Origin: CAZQHK01 sp964593455
Lineage (GTDB): Bacteria; Muiribacteriota; CAYSPT01
NCBI GenBank assembly: GCA_964593455.1
Contig: CAZQHK010000033.1
Coordinates: 1-48,244 of the forward strand
Direction: 5' to 3'
DNA length: 48,244 bases
A program made the translations under genes and the position numbers. Shown in pieces: positions 32,173 through 39,243 of the stretch. How positions within the stretch are numbered: the first letter of the stretch is position 1; every line of letters starts with the position of its first letter. The notes under the pieces are model-generated. The model made no database searches, was not told where the DNA came from, and saw only the letters and a list, made by a program, of their open reading frames with translations.

Positions 32173-33086
32173 ATGGAAATCATACTCAAACAAGATGTGG
32201 AAGGTCTCGGTAAGGAAAACGACATTATCAAGGTCAAAGATGGCTATGGCCGAAACTTTCTCATTCCTAAAGGGATGGCCGTTCGCGCCACCAGCAGCTC
32301 GCTGAAAATCAGAGCACACGACCTGAAAGTCCTGACCGATAAGGATCAGCGGGAAGAAGTCAGGGCCCGGAAGACCGCCGAACGGCTGGGCTCGCTTAAC
32401 CTCGTTTTCAAGGCCAAGGCCGGCGAGGGCGGTAAGATATTCGGAACCATTACGACGACCGAAATTGCCGAGAAGGCAGCAGAAAAACTAGGTATCGATA
32501 TCGAACGGCGACGGATACACCTGATGGAACCGATTCGGATGCTGGGAGCTTACAATGTGCCAATCCGGCTGCACCGAAACGTTGAAGCCAGCATTCTGAT
32601 TCAGGTAGAGGCCGACGGAGAACTGGTTAAAGACGAGGACGTGCCGTCAGAAACCGAAGAAGCGAAGACTGAGGCTGTTGCTGAAGAAGCGGCTGTTGCC
32701 GAAGAGGCGGCTGTTGCCGAAGAGGCGGCTGTTGCCGAAGAAGCGGCTGTTGCCGAAGAGGCGGCTGTTGCCGAAGAGGCGGCTGTTGCCGAAGAGGCGG
32801 CTGTTGCCGAAGAAGNNNNNNNNNNNNNNNNNNNNNNNNNNNNNNNNNNNNNNNNNNNNNNNNNNNNNNNNNNNNNNNNNNNNNNNNNNNNNNNNNNNNN
32901 NNNNNNNNNNNNNNNGCGGCTGTTGCCGAAGAGGCGGCTGTTGCCGAAGAGGCGGCTGTTGCCGAAGAAGCGGCTGTTGCCGAAGAAGCGGCTGTTGCCG
33001 AAGAGGCGGCTGTTGCCGAAGAAGCGGTTGTTGCCGAAGAGGCGGCTGTTGCCGAAGAGGCGGCAGAAGAAAGTGATAAGGAATAA
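32173..33086 (+). CDS. rplI: 50S ribosomal protein bL9 with a long acidic repeat tail (spans an assembly gap)
   Basis: Residues 1-148 are a normal bL9: MEIILKQDVEGLGKEND, then VKDGYGRNFLIPKGMA (rRNA-binding N-domain), the linker helix, and GKIFGTITTTEIAE with the C-domain. A linker then leads into an array of AVAEEA hexapeptides from residue 168 on. At least 16 units are visible, eight on each side of the run of Ns. In the correct frame the gene ends ...AAEESDKE with TAA at 33084-33086. Reading straight through the 100 Ns shifts the frame and gives a false Arg/Leu/Pro/Lys-rich end. ATG 32173 has GAGGTG upstream. Confidence 0.93.
32674..33066 (+). repeat. 18-bp tandem repeat in rplI
   Basis: The unit GCGGCTGTTGCCGAAGAG, with GAA/GAG wobble at the last codon, is repeated with almost no other variation. 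One unit after the gap has GTT for the GCT (Ala to Val) and the first unit has GCT for GCC. The array keeps the reading frame. Near-identity at the DNA level suggests recent slippage or recombination. Confidence 0.95.
32816..32915. other. Assembly gap of exactly 100 Ns
   Basis: The gap lies inside the rplI repeat array. 100 is a common placeholder size, so the real length is unknown. To join the two sides in frame the missing length must leave remainder 2 on division by 3; 17 plus a multiple of 18 bases would keep the array intact. Confidence 0.95.
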
Positions 33087-33105
33087 CGTTTAAGAAGGTG
33101 ACCGT

Positions 33106-34491
33106 ATGGCTACTAGAAGCGATATGACCCGGGTTCCGCCCCAGAACCTCGATGCGGAACAGTCCATCCTGGGAGCCATGACTCTTTCCCGAGACGCGGT
33201 CATACAGGTCACCCAGTTGATTAAGCCGGATCATTTCTACGACAAACGAAACACTGTTATCTACCAGACGATTCTGTCCATGGTGGATGACAATGAACCG
33301 GTTGATTACGTTACTCTCACCGAACGGCTGAGACAGCATAAGCTGGTTACTAAAGCAGGTGGAATCAGCTATGTTACCGGGGTAATGAGTGCTGTCCCGT
33401 CGGCCGCAAATGTCATGTACTACGCCAAAATAGTACACGAAAAGGCGGTCCTTCGGGACCTGCTCACCCGGGCCGCTACTATCCAGGAACTTCCGTTCCA
33501 GGATTTCGAAGATCTTGCCGAGATCCTGGACAAGGCGGAAAAACTCATCTTCGAAGTCTCCCAAAAACGAGGACTCTCAGGAATAATCGGTCTGAAGGAG
33601 CTCATCCACGAAACCTATGACAAAATAGAGGAGATCTACGACCGCGGCGACCGGAGAATGATAACCGGCGTAACCAGCGGCTTCAAAGACCTGGACTTCG
33701 CCACCTCGGGGTTCCAGGATTCCGACCTGATCATCCTGGCGGCACGGACATCGCAAGGGAAAACGAGCTTCGCCTTGAATGCAGCGGTCAACGCGGCCAA
33801 AGGGTATGAAGATATCAAGGGCGTGCCGGTGGCCGTTTTCAGCCTGGAGATGAGCCGGACCCAACTGGCCCTGCGAATGCTGTGCACCGAGGCGGAGATC
33901 AACTTCAATAACTTGAAAACGGGGAGACTGCACGGGGAAGACTGGCCCAACCTCATGCGGGCCTCCAGCCTCCTTTCGGAACTCCCCATCTACATCGACG
34001 ACACACCCGGTCAGAGCATTATGCAAATAAAGGCCAAGGCGCGCCGGCTGAAAGCGGAGAAAGATATTCAGTTTATTATCATAGACTACCTTCAGCTCAT
34101 GATGCCTGATTCCGATTTCAACAATCGCCAGGAAGCCGTGGCCCAGATGTCCCGCTCTCTTAAAGCCCTGGCCCGGGAACTGGACATTCCCGTGCTGGCC
34201 TTGTCCCAGCTTTCACGTGAAGCGGATAAACGGGATGGACGACCGAAACTTTCCGATCTGCGCGAGTCGGGAGCCATCGAGCAGGACGCCGACCTGGTAG
34301 TATTTCTCTATCGAAAGACTGTCAACCGGGAGGGATCGGATGAAAGCGAACCCATGGACAAGGGCGGAATCGCACAAATTATCATTGCCAAGCACCGTAA
34401 CGGACCGACCACTACGTTGGAACTTTTCTTCCGGAAACAGTATATGAAGTTCGGAAACATAACCAGAGTAGCCCAAGCCGCCCCGTTTTAA
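33106..34491 (+). CDS. dnaB: Replicative DNA helicase DnaB, 461 aa
   Basis: The N-terminal domain (about 1-110) starts PPQNLDAEQSILGAMTL and binds primase. The C-terminal RecA-like helicase domain has a Walker A, ARTSQGKTSFALN (about 213-225), slightly different from the usual ARPSMGKTAF. It also has VAVFSLEMSRTQLALRML, the Walker B region IQFIIIDYLQLM, LSQLSREADKRDGRPKLSDLRESGAIEQDAD and IIIAKHRNGPT. It unwinds DNA at the replication fork as a hexamer. GAAGGTGA precedes the ATG. It closes the rpsF-rplI block. No intein is seen. Confidence 0.98.
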   Translation: MATRSDMTRVPPQNLDAEQSILGAMTLSRDAVIQVTQLIKPDHFYDKRNTVIYQTILSMVDDNEPVDYVTLTERLRQHKLVTKAGGISYVTGVMSAVPSAANVMYYAKIVHEKAVLRDLLTRAATIQELPFQDFEDLAEILDKAEKLIFEVSQKRGLSGIIGLKELIHETYDKIEEIYDRGDRRMITGVTSGFKDLDFATSGFQDSDLIILAARTSQGKTSFALNAAVNAAKGYEDIKGVPVAVFSLEMSRTQLALRMLCTEAEINFNNLKTGRLHGEDWPNLMRASSLLSELPIYIDDTPGQSIMQIKAKARRLKAEKDIQFIIIDYLQLMMPDSDFNNRQEAVAQMSRSLKALARELDIPVLALSQLSREADKRDGRPKLSDLRESGAIEQDADLVVFLYRKTVNREGSDESEPMDKGGIAQIIIAKHRNGPTTTLELFFRKQYMKFGNITRVAQAAPF

Positions 34492-34703
34492 AAAGAGTCC
34501 CTGGATTAAGGATTTGACTAACTCACTCTTTGACAAGATTTCTTTCTTCCGAACAAGCACGAGCCTTGTCTAAATCCCCGGGCATTACATCCAAGAGAAT
34601 AAATATATTGCCCTCAATAAAAGGAGAAAGCTTCTTCCTGGCCGCGATTACCGGCAAGAAAAAATAGTGTCAATAAGAACCGGAAACGTATGGATCATTG
34701 TCG
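34492..34703. other. Intergenic stretch between dnaB and the insertion sequence
   Basis: No certain gene. A short minus-strand open frame (34523-34669, about 48 codons, no ATG start) reads like the C-terminal end of a protein and could be a decayed fragment. The last ten bases, ATCATTGTCG (34694-34703), are the left copy of the IS target duplication. Confidence 0.4.
34694..34703. repeat. Left target-site duplication of the IS
   Basis: ATCATTGTCG, identical to 36450-36459, directly abuts the left inverted end of the insertion sequence. Confidence 0.9.
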
Positions 34704-34720
34704 CACCTCCGTTTTGCGCT

Positions 34721-34750
34721 AATGCGCTCTGAGCGCAGATAGAGCGCATT
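34721..34750. repeat. Perfect 10-bp-stem hairpin inside the IS left arm
   Basis: AATGCGCTCT and AGAGCGCATT flank a ten-base loop that itself contains GAGCGC. In some IS4 elements such hairpins near the left end shield the transposase gene from outside transcription; that role is inferred. A second stem, CCAGCCA/TGGCTGG, lies near 34901-34919. Confidence 0.6.
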
Positions 34751-35048
34751 GTTATACATTTCCAACCTGTTACGAAATTCGCATTTGAGGAAAACCAGGA
34801 ACATTGCTGGCGTTCCCCGGGGAGCCCGGCACCTCTTTACGGGAACCGCTCGCGGCTCCGCCTTCATGGCTGCGCCTCCGCTAGGGGTCCCGTCTCCCGG
34901 ACCAGCCATCCCTGGCTGGCTCGGGAGCCTACGTTCCCTGCAAGAGATCCCTGTCTCCCCATCGAAAGATCGTACATTCAAATAAGGGGAAAACAAAATG
35001 CCCAGAAGGGATTGTCAGAAAGAAAAAATGGTGGTAATCCCATAAGGT

Positions 35049-36287
35049 ATGGGAACCACCAATAAAAAATATTCCAAACGTACAAACATCGTCTCATACA
35101 TCAAGCAGCTCGTCAAGTCGCTGGCCTCATCTTTTGAGTGGAAGCCGAAAGGAGGATATTTCAGGGATTACCGGTTCTTCCTCGATGGGTTGGCGAAGGG
35201 TGCCTTGCGGTTTGCAAGCAGAAGTGAAATGATCCGCAACAAGAAACTCTCGCACCGGTTGCATGGCAACAAGATTCCCTCTCGAAGCAGACGTTTCGAT
35301 CGTATTTTTGATTTATCCAACCGGACGATCCGGCGAGCTGCTTGGCGATTATACAAGCGGTTAAAAAAGAAGAAAAACATCGGCCCCAACGAGATCATCG
35401 TCTTTGACTTGACCGGTTTCGAACTCCCTGAATCGTTCTCCGGAGGCTACTGGTATTGGAAGAAAGTCAAGGGAGAAGAAAAGTACGTCTACGGCATCCA
35501 GGCAGTTGTCGTGGCGGTCGTGGATCCATCCGGGGACTGCCTGACGCTTGCCGTCGAGATGGTCAAGGCCGGGGAGGGTGAACTGACAGCAGCCAAGCGG
35601 ATGCTTCGTTGGTTGGAAAAATTGTACCAGAAGAATCGCTGGAAACTGCCGCCCATCGTTTGCGACAGAGGTTATATCGACGGCGATTTCATCAAGCGGG
35701 CCGATGCCATATCGTTGGGATTTGTCGGAAAACCAAGGTGCGACCTGGACTTTCTCGTCAACGGCTTAGGCATACTGAACATGGTCTGGGAGGATCCGAA
35801 ACTGGCCCCTCAGTATGACCGGGGCAGTATCACCTTCAAACGAAAGACGACTGAAGCCAAAACATTTCATCTGTGGGAAGTTTCCGATCTTGAAAGCTGG
35901 GATCGCCTGGGACTCAAACTTCGTCTGATAGTTTCAGTAAATGAACGCGATTCGGAAGACACGGAGTTTTTCTTTACCACCGGGCATCAATTCAACATTC
36001 CTGCTGCAATGGTTTTTCTTTGCTATAAATGGAGATGGCACATCGAGCCCTGGTTTGAGCAGACCAAGGCTATATCCGGAAAAACACCCTATTCCTGGGA
36101 CGCCGGGACATTGCTCATAATCTATCACCTGCAATGTCTCGGATATCTACTGTTCAAGCTGTATCTGAAATTCAGGAGAGTCGGGCTTGACACGTGTGTC
36201 CTCTACGAGGAAGCCCGCCATTTCCTTCTGGAGGTGATGTTCGATCTACGTCTCCATCCCGGAGAACAAACGGCGATTCCTCCATGA
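35049..36287 (+). CDS. IS4-family DDE transposase, 412 aa
   Basis: The enzyme cuts and joins the element ends. The DDE residues can be placed: Asp120 in VFDLTG, Asp206 in IVCDRGYIDG and Glu333 in the IS4 signature Y326-xx-R329-xxx-E333-xxxxxx-K340 (YKWRWHIEPWFEQTK). A long insertion, mostly beta in character, lies between the second Asp and the Glu, as in other IS4 members. The reading frame is intact. ATG 35049 follows a weak site, TAAGGT, which fits the low expression usual for transposases. The stop lies 149 bases before the right inverted repeat. Confidence 0.94.
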   Translation: MGTTNKKYSKRTNIVSYIKQLVKSLASSFEWKPKGGYFRDYRFFLDGLAKGALRFASRSEMIRNKKLSHRLHGNKIPSRSRRFDRIFDLSNRTIRRAAWRLYKRLKKKKNIGPNEIIVFDLTGFELPESFSGGYWYWKKVKGEEKYVYGIQAVVVAVVDPSGDCLTLAVEMVKAGEGELTAAKRMLRWLEKLYQKNRWKLPPIVCDRGYIDGDFIKRADAISLGFVGKPRCDLDFLVNGLGILNMVWEDPKLAPQYDRGSITFKRKTTEAKTFHLWEVSDLESWDRLGLKLRLIVSVNERDSEDTEFFFTTGHQFNIPAAMVFLCYKWRWHIEPWFEQTKAISGKTPYSWDAGTLLIIYHLQCLGYLLFKLYLKFRRVGLDTCVLYEEARHFLLEVMFDLRLHPGEQTAIPP

Positions 36288-36449
36288 TAAGCCGGTTTTC
36301 AATGGTCCCGGGATGGAAAGGAGGTTTATCTTTTAGCACACAATTGAATAGCGGTTGCACCTACCCTGGGTGAGGTATTCTCTAAAAAATGGCTGCCTCA
36401 GTGAGGTCGGGTGAAGAGTAGCGTTTGTCAAAGTGACAAAACGGAGGTG

Positions 36450-36459
36450 ATCATTGTCG
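36450..36459. repeat. Right target-site duplication of the IS
   Basis: ATCATTGTCG, the second copy of 34694-34703, directly follows the right inverted repeat. Confidence 0.9.
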
Positions 36460-36494
36460 TTTGAAGCTATATTACCGACTTTGAATTTGGTACA

Positions 36495-37184
36495 ATGAAT
36501 GGTGACGGATCAATGAATTTGAAAGTTTATTTGAATGAATTTATGAAATACCACGACTGTCCATTATGCAGCAGCAGACAATCCATTGATTATTTTAATG
36601 ATAAGACAAGATCTTATCTAAAGTGTCAGGAGTGTTTTTTACTATTTGTACCACCTTCATTTCATGTTTCAGAATTAGACGAAATGAAAAGATATCAATT
36701 GCATCAAAACAGCATAGATGACCATGGTTACAGGGAATTTATCGGAAGAATCCTGGATCCTATCGCTCTCAGGGTTAAAAAGGGTGGATGTGGACTTGAT
36801 TTTGGTTCCGGTCCAAACCCGGTTCTCGCTACCTTGTTAAAAGAGATAGGATACGAAATGAATATATATGATCTGTACTTTGCTTCCCAAGACACGGTAT
36901 TGCAGCAGCAATATGATTTTATATCCGCAACAGAAGTGTTTGAGCATTTGCGGAATCCAAAACAGCAGTTAAATTCTTTGTTTAAATGCCTTAAAAAAGG
37001 TGGATTTCTCTTTGTTATGACAGCTCTGACTGATAAAATAGTGCTTTTTTCAGATTGGCATTACATTACCGATCTTACTCATGTATGTTTTTATTCGCGA
37101 AAAACTTTTGAGTGGATTGCTCGTAAGTGGAACTTTGAGATATCATTTATCGATAAGAATGTTGCCGTTTTTCATAAAAAATAG
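36495..37184 (+). CDS. Class I SAM-dependent methyltransferase with N-terminal zinc ribbon, 229 aa
   Basis: Two Cys-x-x-Cys knuckles (CPLC near residue 22 and CQEC near 45) form a probable zinc ribbon. It is followed by a Rossmann-type methyltransferase core with GCGLDFGSGPNPVLATLL (SAM loop), ISATEVFEHLRNPKQQL and LKKGGFLFVMTAL. This layout is common in methyltransferases of sugar or secondary-metabolite clusters; the substrate is unknown. The gene is clearly more AT-rich than its neighbours and starts 45 bases after the insertion sequence, both signs of acquisition. ATG 36495 has no good ribosome-binding site; ATG 36513 is an alternative. Confidence 0.82.
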   Translation: MNGDGSMNLKVYLNEFMKYHDCPLCSSRQSIDYFNDKTRSYLKCQECFLLFVPPSFHVSELDEMKRYQLHQNSIDDHGYREFIGRILDPIALRVKKGGCGLDFGSGPNPVLATLLKEIGYEMNIYDLYFASQDTVLQQQYDFISATEVFEHLRNPKQQLNSLFKCLKKGGFLFVMTALTDKIVLFSDWHYITDLTHVCFYSRKTFEWIARKWNFEISFIDKNVAVFHKK

Positions 37185-37194
37185 AAAAATATGC

Positions 37195-37375
37195 TAACCC
37201 GAATAATTCACGAATCTTCGTCGCGAGGTGAAGTAAATGGCCGCAAATACAAGGCGCGTGCAGGAAAATGCACGGAGTCGTACCGGTCGGTACGATGAGT
37301 ACATTTTTCAAGCGCAACACAGTAGGTGTGGTCATTTACGAGCCGTAGCAGATTATTTGTGAATTATTCGGGCTA
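37195..37375. repeat. Dyad-symmetric hairpin repeat (copy A), 181 bp
   Basis: The ends CCCGAATAATTCACGAAT (37198-37215) and ATTTGTGAATTATTCGGG (37355-37372) are inverted copies with one mismatch, again extended by TA. The central stem CGTACCG-GT-CGGTACG (37279-37294) is centred within about two bases of the midpoint. Other paired blocks (GTAAATG/CATTTAC, AAAATG/CATTTT) lie along the arms, so the element folds as one long imperfect hairpin. It fills the gap between two convergent genes. No coding capacity. Confidence 0.85.
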
Positions 37376-37394
37376 AATGCCAAACCTGTCTCCA

Positions 37395-38342
37395 TCAATC
37401 TTTAAACATACTCTTCCGGGGCAACGAATCGCTGTTTGACAAACGCCGGCAGTAGATGAGAAAATTTCCTAATTTCCTGTCCTTTTCAGGCATACGTTTC
37501 ATGATATCATCATGGTCAATCGGTTGTATCGAAACTACTCCAATCCTCAACTTCTCGTTCAATCGGGCTAGTTTTTGGACAGTGCCTAGATGTTCGTCGG
37601 AGTGGAACTTCCCGTTGTAATGGACGATCTTTTTTCCAGGGTTCCGATCGAGGTAGTCAAGAATCGACTCGGCCATGGTATCATCCTTGGCACATTGCGC
37701 CTCGTACATACTTTCGAATTTTTTCGCCCGATGCGGCGCGATGTCTCTTCCCCCCATATTGGCAACCATCGTATCGATAAATTCTTCCCGGTACCTGTCC
37801 TTGATTACCACATGCTTGGCGGCAATGTGGGTCCGTTGTTCTGCGGGCAGTTTTTCAATCTCCTGCCATCCTTGTTTGGCAATCATTGAGGCGTATCTCC
37901 TGGGTATATTCGCCGCTACGAGGTCGAGCTTATTTTTTCGGACGAACTCCACTAACGGCCGGTAGTCGGTCTGGTAGTTGGGCCAGGGTCGGCTCGTATC
38001 CAAAAACATTTTCTCCGTAAGTTCACCCTCAAGATAACCGTTGACTGCTTCTTGAACGTCTCTTTCAAACATCTCCATGGATACGTTCCAGCCGGAATCC
38101 AATCCTGACAATCTTTCCAGCAAGGCCAACTCCAGTTGATGGGTAATCACGTCATCGTGGAGTTCTCCGACGAAAACCACGTCAAATTGCCGGTTCAGCT
38201 CAAATACCATTTTTTCAAAAGAGATCTCCTGGTAATTTCCGGTGTCGAACACGGAAACCGGGTTATGAATTGAATCCCAGGCAAAACAGCAGCCGGTAAA
38301 TAAACAAAACAGGATGAAACCTATACCACACCGAACCTTCAT
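37395..38342 (-). CDS. ChaN-family (DUF399) exported protein, 315 aa
   Basis: ChaN-like proteins are haem-binding outer-membrane-associated proteins of uncertain role. Family features are VVFVGELHDDVITHQLELALLERL near residue 55, VSMEMFERDVQEAVNGYL, then VAANIPRRYASMIAKQG and IVHYNGKFHSDEHLGT. The N-terminus is a signal peptide; FTGCCFA is close to a lipobox, so lipidation is possible. ATG 38342 has GGGGAG eight bases upstream; a longer frame to 38381 lacks this. A promoter precedes it. Confidence 0.87.
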   Translation of the reverse strand: MKVRCGIGFILFCLFTGCCFAWDSIHNPVSVFDTGNYQEISFEKMVFELNRQFDVVFVGELHDDVITHQLELALLERLSGLDSGWNVSMEMFERDVQEAVNGYLEGELTEKMFLDTSRPWPNYQTDYRPLVEFVRKNKLDLVAANIPRRYASMIAKQGWQEIEKLPAEQRTHIAAKHVVIKDRYREEFIDTMVANMGGRDIAPHRAKKFESMYEAQCAKDDTMAESILDYLDRNPGKKIVHYNGKFHSDEHLGTVQKLARLNEKLRIGVVSIQPIDHDDIMKRMPEKDRKLGNFLIYCRRLSNSDSLPRKSMFKD

Positions 38343-38398
38343 GTTTACAACTCCCCGTAAAGGAATTTCAAGCCCACTCAAGTGCCCGGGCTGATTTT

Positions 38399-38428
38399 AT
38401 TATAGTGCAGTAAGGCTGTCATTTTCAA
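38399..38428 (-). promoter_or_regulatory. Promoter for the ChaN-like gene
   Basis: On the minus strand TTGAAA (38428-38423), an 18-base spacer and a perfect TATAAT (38404-38399). It lies about 57 bases before the ATG. Confidence 0.65.
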
Positions 38429-38442
38429 GCACGGTATAATGT

Positions 38443-38826
38443 TTAAATGTTAGGTCTCCCCCTAATAGTTGATCTATATCGACGCATGTTTGCGTTTGCG
38501 GGAAAAGCTTTGCAGGCCGTGTAAATCCCCACCACATAGACCAGAAAAGACGATCCCGAGTACAGTGAGTATTCCAGCAGGCTTGTCAGAGTATACGTCG
38601 TCGTATTGATTCCAAAGATGTAAACCCACCACAAATAGAAGGGAATCGGTGGGCCTAAGAGCTCTACCGGCAGCGGGCCCATGAATATTGCCCAGACGAA
38701 ACCTACGTATATCCATCTGTAATTTTTAGAAATATCTTTGCCTAACTTGATTAAGTTCTTTCCGATAAAATAACCGGGAGTGTAAAGCAAGGCCAATACC
38801 ATCAGACCGATGATATATTCATGCAT
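38443..38826 (-). CDS. Small membrane protein, unknown, 127 aa
   Basis: Three hydrophobic segments (about residues 3-23, 40-72 and 85-108) make this an integral membrane protein. The middle contains Pro-rich FMGPLPVELLGPPIPFYLWWVYIFG; the C-terminus is short and basic. I do not recognise a family. GGGAG lies nine bases before ATG 38826. It precedes the ChaN-like gene on the same strand, but that gene has its own promoter. Confidence 0.6.
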   Translation of the reverse strand: MHEYIIGLMVLALLYTPGYFIGKNLIKLGKDISKNYRWIYVGFVWAIFMGPLPVELLGPPIPFYLWWVYIFGINTTTYTLTSLLEYSLYSGSSFLVYVVGIYTACKAFPANANMRRYRSTIRGRPNI

Positions 38827-39243
38827 GGATCTCAGCTCCCTTTCTCTGCAATTATCTCCGTATCTTTATTGGGCAGCGACAATCATGCCAGAATCGGACA
38901 TTCGGGTAAACCTGAAAGATCTCCAGGCTTTTGACGAAGCGACGAAGTGGAAATTTTTTTCACTGCGCATTCAGCGGATAGACTGCCAGCATATAATGCA
39001 CTTTAAAGAAAAAATGATTTTACAATAACTTGATAAACTTTCTGGAATATTCCGATTGCCGACACTATAATGAAAATGATGAGATTTTTTATAGAAGTTA
39101 CATAATCGTCGTACCGGTTCTCATTTTTTGCTTGTCAACTGCAGTGCCGGTATTAGCGGTCGAACAGATCAAATCCGGAAGTGAACCGGTCAACGAAACA
39201 GGTACACCCTGAACTCGATACCCCGTTGATGATGACGATTTGT
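38827..39243. other. Gap with a possible decayed secreted-protein gene
   Basis: No intact gene is convincing. At 39070-39212, MKMMRFF (ATG 39070) would run into a hydrophobic leader and a short tail (VPVLAVEQIKSGSEPVNETG) if one base were gained or lost in the T-run near 39085. As it stands, the frame stops after eleven codons. This may be a frameshifted remnant. Confidence 0.35.

Larger units (their letters stand above)
34704..36449 (+). mobile_element. Complete IS4-type insertion sequence, 1,746 bp
   Basis: The outer ends are perfect 13-base inverted repeats: CACCTCCGTTTTG at 34704-34716 and its complement CAAAACGGAGGTG at 36437-36449. The decamer ATCATTGTCG flanks the element on both sides as a direct repeat, as expected for IS4-family insertion. 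One transposase gene (35049-36287) lies inside. A ~330-base untranslated left arm carries several hairpins. Intact ends, intact target duplication and an open transposase point to a recent and possibly still active insertion. Confidence 0.95.

Noticed and set aside
32674..33066. Regular short repeats that could be read as a CRISPR array
   Set aside because: The 18-bp units are contiguous, without spacers, in frame with rplI and encode AVAEEA. This is a coding tandem repeat.
32916..33093. Arg/Leu/Pro/Lys-rich C-terminus of rplI ending at 33093, and long opposite-strand frames through the array
   Set aside because: They arise from reading 100 Ns as real sequence, which shifts the frame, and from the low complexity of the repeat. 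The true frame ends at 33086.
36424..36440. TTTGTCA/TGACAAA inverted repeat as an operator for the methyltransferase
   Set aside because: It lies within the right end of the insertion sequence and overlaps the inverted terminus, so it is more likely part of the transposase-binding end.
38887..39028. Short plus-strand open frame between the small membrane protein and the symporter
   Set aside because: No Shine-Dalgarno sequence, no recognisable features, and it overlaps no conserved context I can see.
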